Shown: positions 54,412 to 63,143 of the stretch, piece by piece
How the letters are laid out: each line of letters begins with the position of its first letter
Numbering within the stretch: position 1 is the stretch's first letter
DNA from: Nitrosomonadaceae bacterium
GTDB taxonomy: Bacteria > Pseudomonadota > Gammaproteobacteria > Burkholderiales > Nitrosomonadaceae
Direction of reading: 5' to 3'
NCBI GenBank assembly: GCA_014190895.1
Contig: BJGV01000006.1
Span: 1 to 63,143, forward strand
Length of the DNA stretch: 63,143 nucleotides
Notes under the pieces: model-generated
Told to the model about the DNA's origin: nothing
Databases searched by the model: none
Seen by the model: only the letters and a program-made list of their open reading frames with translations
Position numbers and translations under genes: made by a program

Positions 54412-55066
54412 CTAATCCTCCTATAGCATGAGTGTATTTTTCTAATTTCTCCATATTATAAAAAGAATAGCCGTAAATACCGAGCAATACCATCGTCAAC
54501 ATTGTTAAGATTGTACATAACGAAAAAACAAAAATTAAAACAAAAATTTCTAAGTAAGATCGCTGCACTCCAGAGTAGAACAATAGCGGGAGAAGTGGCT
54601 CAGTTGGTCCTATAACAAAAATGGCAAACAATACCAGTGGCGTCACCTTTACCCGACTATCGGGTAGAGGTATTTCACCATGACGGTGTTCATAAACATA
54701 CACATCCTGGTCAATTACATCGAAATGTTTATGTAATTTATTTCTATACGCCCTCCATAAACCATATAGCAAATAAACAAGTCCGAGACCAAGTAAACAC
54801 CATGCCGCAATATCCCCACGATGCTCTTCGAACCAAGATAATTTAGAGAATTGCCAACCCAATGCAACTCCAATTAATCCAATGCTCACCGAACTAGCAA
54901 TGTGCCCGAAACCACAAGCAATAGTGATGACTACTGTCTTCAATACAGACCATTCTTGTGATCGTGACAGCACAATAAACGGTAAATAATGATCAGGGCC
55001 GGCTGCCGTATGCAGACAACTAATAGCAATAGTCGATAAAATGAGTGTTAATAATTCTGGTGTCAT
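54368..55066 (-). CDS. TauE/UreH-like multi-pass membrane protein
   Basis: A 232-residue inner-membrane protein with about six hydrophobic helices (for example 5-22, 42-70, 87-106, 140-165, 170-200, 210-230). The first helix carries LHTAAGPDHYLPF, an H-x5-DH pattern like that of nickel/cobalt and UreH-type transporters, and IGPTEPLLPLLFYSG lies in the second half. A His/acid-rich loop (KHFDVIDQDVYVYEHRHGEI) separates the halves. It may move a metal ion or small anion; no urease or metal-regulation gene is nearby. Its last codons are duplicated as an inverted repeat downstream. Confidence 0.72.
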   Translation of the reverse strand: MTPELLTLILSTIAISCLHTAAGPDHYLPFIVLSRSQEWSVLKTVVITIACGFGHIASSVSIGLIGVALGWQFSKLSWFEEHRGDIAAWCLLGLGLVYLLYGLWRAYRNKLHKHFDVIDQDVYVYEHRHGEIPLPDSRVKVTPLVLFAIFVIGPTEPLLPLLFYSGVQRSYLEIFVLIFVFSLCTILTMLTMVLLGIYGYSFYNMEKLEKYTHAIGGLVVTVCGFGMLFLDW

Positions 55067-55481
55067 AACTATTTATTGGTTATTCAAATTCTGCACATCA
55101 AATACACTGATTAATAAAATGTAGAGAGTGCATACGATTCATCGAATATTTTTTATTGATTGATCCTGCATGCTAATAGACTGGATCAATACCCATCTTT
55201 TTTAGAAAATAAAAATTTATCACCGACACATAATAGGAAGTTAATGTAACAATGAAGCAGAATATACAATCAATATATTAATTACTAAATTATAATTATG
55301 ATATCTTGCTCCGACTCATGAAGCATCTTTTTCTATTGGTTAAGAAGATGCTTAAAATTAAGCATGTTCGCTATTAAACGAGTTGAAGTTTAGAGTTATA
55401 ATTCTACCTTTGTTTCGGTAATTAACGTTCGCGTCCAGAATTCTAACTACATTTTCTAATAAAATCTGCAAAAATAAAATC
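55067..55481. other. 415-base divergent region with a candidate promoter
   Basis: No gene seen. An inverted repeat AAGCATCTT/AAGATGCTT (55321-55329 with 55345-55353, 15-base loop) lies before a possible plus-strand promoter TTAAAC (55374-55379), 17 bases, TATAAT (55397-55402), which would serve the RNase II-type gene. The rest is AT-rich without recognisable structure. Confidence 0.45.
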
Positions 55482-57338
55482 ATGAATGTTTTTTATGAGG
55501 AGGGGGGTAATTTTAAGGTAGGGTCTATTCTTGAAAGTAACATGACTTCACTGCAAGTAGAAGCACCTTATGGTAAGCGCTCAAAAATTAAACTTATCTC
55601 AGTGCTACTACGTTTTGACTCACCGCATTTATCTGAATTTATGGACCGTGCGAGAAAAATGGCGGATGATTTGGATCTAAATTTTCTCTGGGAATGTTGT
55701 GCAAATAGTACCGAATTTTTTAGCGATGTCCTGGCTACAGAGTATTTTGGTCATGCGCCTAATTCAATAGAAACGGCAGCAGTATTAATTCGACTCCATG
55801 AAGCGCCAATGTATTTCTACAAAAAAGGTCGAGGATACTATAAAGCCGCTCCACCAGATATATTGAAAGCGGCGCTTGCAAGTCAGGAAAGAAAGCGCCA
55901 TCGGATAGAGAAACAATTGCACTATATGCAGTTGTTAGAATCATTTACTTTACCGGAGGAATTCAAGCCGCTACTGTCTAATCTTCTCTATCAACCAGAT
56001 AAAAATACAGTTGAATGGAAGGCGCTTGATGCGGCCTGTTTTACAACTAAATTAAGTGTTCATAAACTACTAGATAAATGTGCAGCTATTCCGTCTTCAC
56101 ATGACTATCATTTTAATCGATTTTTGCTAGAACATTTTCCAGAAGGTGTAAATTTCTCTGGGATTAATGCAAACATTGAATTAATTGACCTGACCGGCTT
56201 ACCTCTAGCAGATGTAGTTGCTTTTAGTATAGATGATGCTACTACTACTGAAATTGATGATGCTTTCTCTGTTACTCCGCTCACTCTTGGAAGTTTTCGT
56301 ATCGGTATACATATTGCCGCACCTGCTTTAGGAATCATGCCTGGATCGCCTCTAGATATAATAGCTGCGGAGCGTCTGTCTACCGTCTATTCGCCAGGTA
56401 ATAAAATAACTATGTTCCCAAAAAATATAATCAGCTGCTATGCGCTGGAAGAGAAACGATTCTGTCCCGCGATTTCAATGTATCTTGATGTAGCAGATGA
56501 TTTTACTGTGTCTGCCATACACAGCTGTATTGAACAGGTAAAAATTAGCGCTAATCTCCGACATGAAACATTAGCGGAGTATTTTAATGAACAATCTTTA
56601 TCGCAAGGTAATTTTAATTTTCTTTTTGGAAAAGAATTAAAGTTACTTTTTGAATTTGCCCATAAAATGGAAGAATCAAGAGGAAAAAGCAATGATATTA
56701 ACAACGAAAAAATTGATTATAGTTTTAGTATTGAAAATGACCTCGTCACTATCAGAGAACGTCGACGAGGCTCACCAATAGATAAAGTCGTATCAGAGAT
56801 GATGATTTATATCAATGCCGAATGGGGCAGGCAACTTGCTCATAGTGGTATTGCTGCCATCTACCGCAGTCAAAGTGGTGGCAAAGTGAGAGTGAGTACT
56901 GCCCCGTCACCCCATCAAGGCTTGGGTGTCTCACAGTACGCATGGATCAGTTCACCAATGCGACGATACGTAGACCTCATCAATCAAAGACAACTAGTTT
57001 CGCTACTACGTAAAGAAACGCCGTTTTATAACAAAAATGATGATGATCTACCTATATTAATAAGAAATTTTGAGATAGCTTATGAGGCTTATAACGAGTT
57101 TCAGAGAAACATGGAACGTTATTGGTGTTTACGCTGGCTACTGCAAGAGAAAATTACTATTACGAGTGGAGTAGTCCTGAAAGAAAACTTAGTGAAATTA
57201 AATCGCCTGCCGCTAATAATACGAGTGCCCTCATTGCCGGAAGTACAAACAGAAAGTTATGTTGAATTAGAGATATCAAAGATTGATTTACTAGATCTCA
57301 CTTTTCATGCACAATTTATTCGTAGACTAGAATCATAA
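55482..57338 (+). CDS. RNase II / RNR-family exoribonuclease
   Basis: A 618-residue protein with the RNB catalytic domain (about 235-520). The metal-binding motif is SIDDATTTEIDDAFSV; compared with E. coli RNase II (D-x5-D-x-DD) the second Asp is Glu, as I recall also from betaproteobacterial relatives. The C-terminal substrate motif YAWISSPMRRYVDLINQRQL is strongly conserved and typical. The N-terminal 230 residues replace the usual cold-shock domains with a helical region (LSEFMDRARKMADDLDLNFLWECCA), a form found in betaproteobacteria. Predicted 3'-5' RNA degradation in the cytoplasm. Start is ATG at 55482; the ribosome site is weak. Confidence 0.9.
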   Translation: MNVFYEEGGNFKVGSILESNMTSLQVEAPYGKRSKIKLISVLLRFDSPHLSEFMDRARKMADDLDLNFLWECCANSTEFFSDVLATEYFGHAPNSIETAAVLIRLHEAPMYFYKKGRGYYKAAPPDILKAALASQERKRHRIEKQLHYMQLLESFTLPEEFKPLLSNLLYQPDKNTVEWKALDAACFTTKLSVHKLLDKCAAIPSSHDYHFNRFLLEHFPEGVNFSGINANIELIDLTGLPLADVVAFSIDDATTTEIDDAFSVTPLTLGSFRIGIHIAAPALGIMPGSPLDIIAAERLSTVYSPGNKITMFPKNIISCYALEEKRFCPAISMYLDVADDFTVSAIHSCIEQVKISANLRHETLAEYFNEQSLSQGNFNFLFGKELKLLFEFAHKMEESRGKSNDINNEKIDYSFSIENDLVTIRERRRGSPIDKVVSEMMIYINAEWGRQLAHSGIAAIYRSQSGGKVRVSTAPSPHQGLGVSQYAWISSPMRRYVDLINQRQLVSLLRKETPFYNKNDDDLPILIRNFEIAYEAYNEFQRNMERYWCLRWLLQEKITITSGVVLKENLVKLNRLPLIIRVPSLPEVQTESYVELEISKIDLLDLTFHAQFIRRLES

Positions 57339-57480
57339 AATACACGACTATCAATGTAATGAATCTACTGCTCGTGTCTAAGTACCTAACAAGTTGATAA
57401 ATAAATGAATAACTAATATGTCGTTTACATTGCTTTTATTTTTTATACTGTTATAGCAACTACTATCAATTATCATTCTT

Positions 57481-58299
57481 ATGCTTAATCTTTATGCTGT
57501 TATTGGTAACCCTATTGCTCATAGCAAGTCCCCATTTATTCATACTGAATTCTCTAAGCAAACTGGTCAGCACATACATTATAAAACCATGCTTGCATCG
57601 CAAGACAACTTTATAACAGTAGTAGAGTCTTTCCGGCAACTTGGGGGTAAAGGCATGAATGTAACCCTTCCATTTAAACTTGAGGCCCATAAAATTTCAA
57701 CTCAGCTAACTGAGCGAGCTACTATTGCAAAGGCAGTTAACACGCTAACATTTAACGACGGTGAAATTTATGGGGATAATACTGATGGTGACGGACTACT
57801 ACGTGATATCTCATCTAATTTAGAATTTATTATCGAGGCCAAACGAATACTCTTATGCGGATCTGGTGGCGCAGCTCGTGGTGTAGTATTGGCATTGTTG
57901 AGAAAAAACCCGTGCACACTGACGGTTGTAAATCGCACCAAAAAAAGATCACAAGAAATACAAAAACAATTTTTTTGCTATGGAGATATTGTATCGTGTG
58001 ACTACACAGATATTACTGGACAAGAATTTGATCTCATAATTAATGCTACATCTGCTAGTTTAGAAAATAAATTACCTCCCTTGCCATCGGGAATATTTGC
58101 GAAAAACTCCTTAGCTTACGATATGATGTATGGTAATAAAAATACCCCATTCCTAGAATTTGCACAGCAACAAGAGGCAACATACCTAGCTAATGGCATT
58201 GGTATGTTGGTGGAACAAGCAGCCGAATCATTTTTTGTGTGGCATGGAATAAGACCAGAAACAAAATCTCTAATTGAAGCACTGAGTCGAGAGATCTGA
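57481..58299 (+). CDS. aroE: Shikimate dehydrogenase (NADP+)
   Basis: Reduces 3-dehydroshikimate in aromatic amino-acid synthesis. The 272 residues include the shikimate-binding GNPIAHSKSPFIH (9-21), catalytic Lys in MNVTLPFKLEA, GDNTDGDGLLRD, the NADP site LLCGSGGAARGVVLALL and VNRTKKRSQEI, and NGIGMLVEQAAESFFVWHG near the end. Normal length. aroE-mtgA after an RNase II-type gene is an order seen in betaproteobacteria. Confidence 0.97.
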   Translation: MLNLYAVIGNPIAHSKSPFIHTEFSKQTGQHIHYKTMLASQDNFITVVESFRQLGGKGMNVTLPFKLEAHKISTQLTERATIAKAVNTLTFNDGEIYGDNTDGDGLLRDISSNLEFIIEAKRILLCGSGGAARGVVLALLRKNPCTLTVVNRTKKRSQEIQKQFFCYGDIVSCDYTDITGQEFDLIINATSASLENKLPPLPSGIFAKNSLAYDMMYGNKNTPFLEFAQQQEATYLANGIGMLVEQAAESFFVWHGIRPETKSLIEALSREI

Positions 58300-58330
58300 A
58301 AATCTAGAATTACAACGACACAATAAATTT

Positions 58331-59029
58331 ATGACAAAATCTCCTAAGCGATGGGCTTGGAAAATTTTCTTTCTTTTTATTGGCGCAATATTTATCTATC
58401 AATTATGGATTTTAGGTCACGTTGTCTTCTGGAATTTCTATGATCCATCTACTAGCGCTTTTATGCAGGAACGCTTAGGTATAATGAAAAAAAATGATTC
58501 AAGAGCTGAGTTATACACCCAATGGGTGTCATATGAACATATTTCGCCGCATCTAAAACGTGCCATTATCACGGCTGAAGATAATAAATTTTTAGAGCAC
58601 GAGGGTTTCGATTTTGAGGCTATCCAAAAAGCTTACAAAAAAAATATGCAGAGAGGTAAGTTACTTGTGGGAGGCTCCACTATAAGTCAACAACTTGCAA
58701 AGAACCTTTTTCTCTCTGATAAGAAAACGCCATGGCGCAAGCTAGAAGAGGTTATTATTACGTTAATGCTGGAAAATGTAATGTCTAAGCGTCGGATCTT
58801 GGAGATTTATTTAAATATAATTGAATGGGGAAATGGTATATTTGGAGCAGAGGCTGCTGCTCACTACTATTATGGTATTTCTTCTGTATCTCTTACCGCA
58901 GAGCAATCTGCGTTTCTTACAGCGATGATTACCAATCCGCGTTTTTATGATAAAAATCGTAACTCTCCACAGTTACTAAAAAAGATGAATATTATTCTCA
59001 ATCGAATGGCTTTAATAAATATTCCTTGA
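58331..59029 (+). CDS. mtgA: Monofunctional peptidoglycan glycosyltransferase
   Basis: Single-domain GT51 enzyme that polymerises lipid II into glycan strands. One TM helix (about 10-32, FFLFIGAIFIYQLWILGHVVF) anchors a periplasmic catalytic domain. Signature motifs: TAEDNKFLEHEGFDFEAI (first catalytic Glu), GGSTISQQLAKNLFL, KRRILEIYLNIIEWGNGIFG and AAAHYYYG. The 232 residues match the family. It starts 31 bases after aroE and is probably co-transcribed. Confidence 0.97.
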   Translation: MTKSPKRWAWKIFFLFIGAIFIYQLWILGHVVFWNFYDPSTSAFMQERLGIMKKNDSRAELYTQWVSYEHISPHLKRAIITAEDNKFLEHEGFDFEAIQKAYKKNMQRGKLLVGGSTISQQLAKNLFLSDKKTPWRKLEEVIITLMLENVMSKRRILEIYLNIIEWGNGIFGAEAAAHYYYGISSVSLTAEQSAFLTAMITNPRFYDKNRNSPQLLKKMNIILNRMALINIP

Positions 59030-59117
59030 TCATTTCTTATTAATACAATACATGCACCCTATTTATGTCTGTTCTATAACAGTCACTTGATCTGCTCTTT
59101 CATTACGATAATCTCTT

Positions 59118-60521
59118 ATGATTAAAGAAGCTAGTTACCGCGAAAATGGAACCGAGAACTCGCAGCAATATTTACAGCGCGTCATTTATTTCCTGAGCAA
59201 ACAAGAACTGGTAGAAACTACTACACATAAACAGGACGCAGTAGAACTTAAAAAACTACTTGATAAGATTCATTCAGCTGACATTGCTTATATTCTAGAA
59301 GCTCTGCCACTCAAAGATCGATTGACTGTCTGGAATTTAGTCAAAGCTGAGCGCGATGGCGAGATCTTGTTAGAGACATCTGAAGCTGTACGTGAAACGT
59401 TAATTGCTAACATGGATAGCGGTGAACTGGTAGCCGCAACAGAGCAACTCGACGCTGATGAAATTGCTGATCTTGCACCTGATCTACCTCGCCACATTAT
59501 TGATGATTTATTTCAGTCATTACCGCTGGAAGAGCGTGAGCAATTACGTGCCGCCATGTCCTACCCAGAAGGTGCCGTAGGGGCGCTAATGGATTTTGAT
59601 ATGGTTACTATTCGTGAAGATGTCACACTGGAGGTAGTTCTCCGATATTTACGTCGTTTAGACGCCTTACCAGATCACACCGATCAATTGTTTGTAGTTG
59701 ATCGGGATGAAAAATTAAAAGGTGTATTACCCATAAACTTACTGCTTGTGGGTGATCCAGAGGCCAAAGTGGCGACAATCATGTCAACAGAAATAGTTAA
59801 GCTTCATCCGGACTATAAGGCTCAGGAAGCAACACATGCGTTCGAACGCTATGATCTTGTGTCTGCTTCAGTGGTAGATGCACATGGCAAATTACTGGGA
59901 CGCATTACCGTCAATACGGTAATGGATTTTATTCGTGAGGAATCTGAAAATGAAGCATTAAATTTAGCTGGTCTACGGAAAGAAGAAGACTTATTTGCGC
60001 CAATATGGAAAAGTGTAAAAAATCGCTGGACTTGGTTAGCTATAAATCTAATAACTGCTTTTATCGCTTCTCGTGTAATTGGGGCATTTGAGAACTCGAT
60101 AGAAAAATTAGTTGCACTTGCAACGCTTATGCCAATTATCGCCGGTGTCGGCGGTAATTCTGGTAACCAAACCATTACCATGATTGTACGCGCCCTTGCT
60201 TTAGGACAAATTAACGTTAGCAGTGCTCAAAAATTATTTATTAAAGAAATTGGTGTAAGTGCGGTAAATGGTTTGTTATGGGGCAGCATAGTTGGATTAT
60301 TTGCTTTTATAATTTATCGTAGTCCTTCACTAAGTTTAGTGATGGCTGTAGCAATGATGCTAAACTTGTTGTTAGCAGCGTTATTAGGGGTATTAATCCC
60401 TTTAACTTTGCATAAATTAGGGCATGATCCGGCAACAGGTTCTAGTGTCATGATCACTGCAATTACTGATAGTGGTGGGTTTTTTATCTTTTTAGGGTTG
60501 GCTACAATTTTTCTGGTATAG
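59118..60521 (+). CDS. mgtE: Magnesium transporter MgtE
   Basis: A 467-residue Mg2+ channel. Order: cytoplasmic N domain (about 35-150, ADIAYILEALPLKDRL and DEIADLAPDLPRHIIDDL), two CBS domains (about 150-275, YPEGAVGALMDFDMVTI, VDAHGKLLGRI), a plug helix, and five TM helices (about 300-467) with the pore motif PIIAGVGGNSGNQT. The N and CBS parts close the pore when Mg2+ is plentiful. Length is standard and the gene is complete. Confidence 0.96.
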   Translation: MIKEASYRENGTENSQQYLQRVIYFLSKQELVETTTHKQDAVELKKLLDKIHSADIAYILEALPLKDRLTVWNLVKAERDGEILLETSEAVRETLIANMDSGELVAATEQLDADEIADLAPDLPRHIIDDLFQSLPLEEREQLRAAMSYPEGAVGALMDFDMVTIREDVTLEVVLRYLRRLDALPDHTDQLFVVDRDEKLKGVLPINLLLVGDPEAKVATIMSTEIVKLHPDYKAQEATHAFERYDLVSASVVDAHGKLLGRITVNTVMDFIREESENEALNLAGLRKEEDLFAPIWKSVKNRWTWLAINLITAFIASRVIGAFENSIEKLVALATLMPIIAGVGGNSGNQTITMIVRALALGQINVSSAQKLFIKEIGVSAVNGLLWGSIVGLFAFIIYRSPSLSLVMAVAMMLNLLLAALLGVLIPLTLHKLGHDPATGSSVMITAITDSGGFFIFLGLATIFLV

Positions 60522-60616
60522 AAAAATTTAAGAATGTCTATTACGTCAAATGCTTTCTAAAAACTATTAGTTTAATTACTGTCAAGTTAATATTTATATC
60601 CCCTGTAGAGCACTAA

Positions 60617-61876
60617 TTACGGCAGAATAACCTCGGAGAACATTAAAGAATCTAATGATTCTCTCTCTCGGATAAGATGGGCACAATCGCCATCAACCAT
60701 CACTTCAGCAGGACGAGGACGACTATTGTAATTAGAGCTCATACTCATACCGTAAGCCCCGGCGGACATAATAGCAAGAAGATCCCCTTCATTAAGTGCA
60801 AGCTCACGATCATGGCCAAGAAAGTCACCTGTTTCACAAATAGGGCCGACAACTTGATAAATTTTGGTTCTATTGCTACCGCCACTGTCTACAACAACCG
60901 GTAAAATCTCGTGATATGCATCGTATAAAGCCGGACGTATTAAATCATTCATCGCCGCATCTACAATGGCAAAATCTCGGTAAGGCGTATGCTTCAGGTA
61001 CTCAACACGGGTAAGTAGTAAACCGGCACTTCCTACTAATGATCTTCCTGGTTCGATTAAAATACGCTGATCACGACGACCAATCTCAGCACACAATGCT
61101 GCAATATAATTTTTCACGGATGGAGGTGACTCAGCAGAGTATCGGATACCTAGTCCACCTCCTAAATCTAGGTGTTCAATTTTTAAACCTTGCCCTTCTA
61201 AACAATCTAATAAACCAAGCATCTTTCTGCATGCTTCAATAAAAGGTTCAAGTTCAGTTAATTGCGATCCGATATGACAATCTAACCCAGTAATTCGCAC
61301 ATTCTTAAATCTCTTGGCAGACATATAAATTTTTTCTGCCTCATCGAAAGGAATTCCAAATTTATTTTCTTTGAGTCCAGTAGAAATGTAAGGGTGGGTT
61401 CTCGCATCTACATCAGGATTAACTCGCAGGCTCACTGGTGCGATTCTGTTCATCTTACTTGCCGCATTGTTAAGTTTTTCTAACTCCGCTTCTGATTCAA
61501 CATTAAAACATAATATATTAGCAGAGAGTCCTGCACACATCTCATCAAAACTCTTACCTACACCAGAGAAAACTATCTTTTGTGGATCACCTCCTGCTTT
61601 AAGAACCCGCTGTAATTCCCCACCTGAAACAATATCAAAGCCACTGCCAAAACGAGAAAGTAAATTAAGAATAGCGAGATTAGAATTAGCCTTAACTGCA
61701 TAACACACTAAATGATCTCGTTTGGCAAAAGCAGAATCAAATTCTTTGTAAGCAGCTGTTAGCATTGCTTGTGAATAGACATAGCAGGGCGTACCAAATT
61801 TCTTGGCAATTAGATCCAAAGAAATAGATTCGACAAAAAGATTGTTACCAAGATAATTAAAAGAGGAATTGCTCAA
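60617..61876 (-). CDS. lysA: Diaminopimelate decarboxylase
   Basis: Last step of lysine synthesis, removing CO2 from meso-diaminopimelate with PLP. The 419-residue protein has the PLP lysine Lys62 (CYAVKANSNLAIL), the glycine-rich LDLGGGLGI, EPGRSLVGSAG, and the substrate site CETGDFLGHDREL, with YGMSMSSNYNSRPRPAE near the end. The start is TTG at 61876, overlapping the lptM stop (TTGA), so translation is probably coupled to lptM. Confidence 0.97.
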   Translation of the reverse strand: MSNSSFNYLGNNLFVESISLDLIAKKFGTPCYVYSQAMLTAAYKEFDSAFAKRDHLVCYAVKANSNLAILNLLSRFGSGFDIVSGGELQRVLKAGGDPQKIVFSGVGKSFDEMCAGLSANILCFNVESEAELEKLNNAASKMNRIAPVSLRVNPDVDARTHPYISTGLKENKFGIPFDEAEKIYMSAKRFKNVRITGLDCHIGSQLTELEPFIEACRKMLGLLDCLEGQGLKIEHLDLGGGLGIRYSAESPPSVKNYIAALCAEIGRRDQRILIEPGRSLVGSAGLLLTRVEYLKHTPYRDFAIVDAAMNDLIRPALYDAYHEILPVVVDSGGSNRTKIYQVVGPICETGDFLGHDRELALNEGDLLAIMSAGAYGMSMSSNYNSRPRPAEVMVDGDCAHLIRERESLDSLMFSEVILP

Positions 61877-61995
61877 TTTTTTTGTACCTTAGTATTGGCC
61901 TTCTTAGGTGTATCTTGTGGAAGATAAAGTGGTCCCTTGAGCCCGCAAGCATCAAGAAATAGGGCCAGAAAAAGCATAGTGCATAATATGCGCAT
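61873..61995 (-). CDS. lptM: LPS translocon maturation lipoprotein LptM (YifL)
   Basis: A 40-residue lipoprotein: signal MRILCTMLFLALFLDA, lipobox Cys17, then CGLKGPLYLPQDTPKK. The CGLKGPLYLP signature and location directly before lysA identify LptM, which in E. coli helps LptD form its native disulfides. The gene stop overlaps the lysA TTG start by 3 bases. It links to lptD in this window by function. The last Met residues and start are clear; the ribosome site is weak. Confidence 0.9.
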   Translation of the reverse strand: MRILCTMLFLALFLDACGLKGPLYLPQDTPKKANTKVQKN

Positions 61996-62086
61996 TAAGT
62001 ATTTGCTAAAAAGATAAATACTAGCACAAAGCTTAACTAATAAATTAAATGGCGTTTATTTATTAGTTAAGCTGAGATGATTACTC

Positions 62087-62839
62087 TTAACCAATGCTCT
62101 TTAATTCCAATCTCGCCGCAAGGTAATTTGGATAAATACTTTCCACTATTTTCCAGAATGCCGGAGAATGATTCATCTCGATAAGATGAGAGAGTTCGTG
62201 CGAGACCACATAATCTATCAAATGAGGTGGCATTTGAATTAATTGCCAATTCAAGTGAACAATACCACGTGAGTCACAACTTCCCCATTGATTTTTAGCG
62301 CGTGACAACCTCAATTGTGGTTGTGGCACCCCAAGTTTAATCGCATACAGGGCAATACGTTTACTAAAAAAAATAAGAGCACGTTTGTAATACCATGACA
62401 TCACAATCTTTTCTACTTGCTGTGAGGTGAGCATGGGTGAAAACGGTAGAGTAAATTGCCTGCAAAGAAATTCCGTTTGCACTTTAATCATTTTCATTTT
62501 TCCTGGTGCGGCTATTAACAGCTTCCAGGGTTCCGCTAGTAAGGGGAAAGTTGTCGTCTCTTCCCATAACAATTTACTTGATTGTTTTTTTTCCCATTCA
62601 TCTAATTTCTTTAGAATCCAACAAGCCTTATCCTGTAATACTAGCTCAATCCAACGTAGAGATTCTTTCAGAGGCGTGCTAACAAATAAGCCATCGGCAT
62701 TTATTCTCATGCCGATAGTTTTACGTCTACAGCGTTTAAGTATGTAGGGTACTTTTCTACCATTCAAACTGACAGAATGTTTCTCCCCTAAAAATATACT
62801 CTTTGACTCTCTTAAAAACTGGAATGGGTCTATTGTCAT
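62087..62839 (-). CDS. YgjP-like zinc metallopeptidase (DUF45)
   Basis: About 250 residues with the family motif VSHELSHLIEMNHSPAFW: zinc ligands in HELSH and the later His. An upstream RAKNQWGSCDSRGIVHLNWQLIQMP stretch is also typical. This is a SprT/M48-like fold; substrates are unknown. The start at 62839 (ATG, MTIDPFQF) overlaps the plsC stop as ATGA and has AAGGAAAG just upstream; a start six codons earlier is possible. The plsC-ygjP pairing is common in betaproteobacteria. Confidence 0.9.
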   Translation of the reverse strand: MTIDPFQFLRESKSIFLGEKHSVSLNGRKVPYILKRCRRKTIGMRINADGLFVSTPLKESLRWIELVLQDKACWILKKLDEWEKKQSSKLLWEETTTFPLLAEPWKLLIAAPGKMKMIKVQTEFLCRQFTLPFSPMLTSQQVEKIVMSWYYKRALIFFSKRIALYAIKLGVPQPQLRLSRAKNQWGSCDSRGIVHLNWQLIQMPPHLIDYVVSHELSHLIEMNHSPAFWKIVESIYPNYLAARLELKSIG

Positions 62840-63143
62840 TCTTTCCTTATATTCCAATCATTAATACGAGCAACTTCTGATTCAATCCAATTCTCTATTT
62901 TTACATTTAATTCGTCTGGTTTCATTCCTGTCGGATCTATCGGCGCACCAATACTTACTGTAATTGTACCGGGTAGCTTTATAAAAGAATTCTTGCCCCA
63001 AAGGTTTCCCGCATTATGTGCCACTGGCACCACCGACACGCCAGTGTGGGTAGAAAGCCATGCGCCGCCAATTCCATATTTACTCTTCTCTCCGGGCGTG
63101 ATGCGCGTTCCTTCTGGAAAAATTACTATCCAGAACCCCTGTT
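62836..63143 (-). CDS. plsC: 1-acyl-sn-glycerol-3-phosphate acyltransferase, C-terminal part
   Basis: The 3' end of a PlsC-family gene; the 5' part lies beyond the window. The minus-strand frame stays open to 63143 and reads IVIFPEGTRITPGEKSKYG, containing the FPEGTR motif that binds the glycerol phosphate, then VPVAHNAGNLWGKNSFIKLPG, TITVSIGAPIDPTGMKPDE and a stop at 62836. It makes phosphatidic acid at the inner membrane. The stop overlaps the start of the YgjP-like gene. Confidence 0.9.
   Translation of the reverse strand, partial: QGFWIVIFPEGTRITPGEKSKYGIGGAWLSTHTGVSVVPVAHNAGNLWGKNSFIKLPGTITVSIGAPIDPTGMKPDELNVKIENWIESEVARINDWNIRKE

Overview
This window comes from a betaproteobacterium with moderately AT-rich DNA (about 40% GC by eye, not computed). 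The evidence is the 16S-tRNA-Ile-tRNA-Ala-23S operon with a betaproteobacterial-type leader and spacer, and gene blocks typical of the class: thrS-infC-rpmI-rplT-pheS-pheT-ihfA-merR, surE-pcm-nlpD, ftsH-rlmE divergent from yhbY, lptD-surA-pdxA-rsmA, carA-carB and xseB-ispA-dxs. The hopanoid-associated gene hpnA and a sphingolipid gene set would fit a Nitrosomonadales-like lineage, but I cannot assign a genus. Some loci look eroded: a frameshifted and truncated copper ATPase, no rpoS after nlpD, and several 300-550 base stretches without genes.

Layout. 1-5360 (minus): rRNA operon with its promoter; the 3' end of 23S lies outside the window, and helix 25 of 23S carries a large AT-rich insertion. 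5394-11010 (minus): tyrS, a PuuD-type membrane protein, a group III truncated haemoglobin, nlpD, pcm, surE. 11150-11890: a patch of foreign character with an HGG-motif gene fragment, ending at tRNA-Pro(GGG). 12042-24984 (minus): translation and DNA-binding genes (merR, ihfA, pheT, pheS, rplT, rpmI, infC, thrS), then glmM, folP, ftsH, rlmE. 25012-36632: yhbY (plus), then greA, carB, carA, rsmA, pdxA, surA, lptD (minus). 37189-44414 (mostly plus): mpl, hpnA, copA pseudogene (minus), lysS (minus), trxA, rho, rpmE. 44411-48664 (minus): a tight four-gene set (fatty acyl-AMP ligase, SDR reductase, acyl carrier protein, serine palmitoyltransferase-like enzyme) that matches the first steps of bacterial ceramide synthesis. 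48985-55066: a Rieske oxygenase (minus), xseB-ispA-dxs and folE2 (plus), and a TauE/UreH-like membrane protein (minus) whose 3' end is duplicated in inverted orientation. 55482-60521 (plus): RNase II-type nuclease, aroE, mtgA, mgtE. 60617-63143 (minus): lysA, lptM, a YgjP-type metalloprotein, and the 3' part of plsC.

How the genes fit together. Most are housekeeping: translation, pyrimidine/arginine precursor supply (carAB), folate (folP, folE2), isoprenoids (dxs, ispA), and envelope building (glmM, mpl, mtgA, nlpD, lptD, surA, lptM, plsC). The envelope theme is strong: LPS export parts, a hopanoid-associated gene and a candidate sphingolipid operon all lie within about 20 kb. No CRISPR array, intact transposon or prophage was seen. 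The most notable items are the candidate sphingolipid operon, the 23S helix-25 insertion, the 39-base inverted duplication at the 3' end of the TauE/UreH-like gene, an operator-like inverted repeat on the carAB promoter, and tandem repeats in the N-terminal region of LptD.
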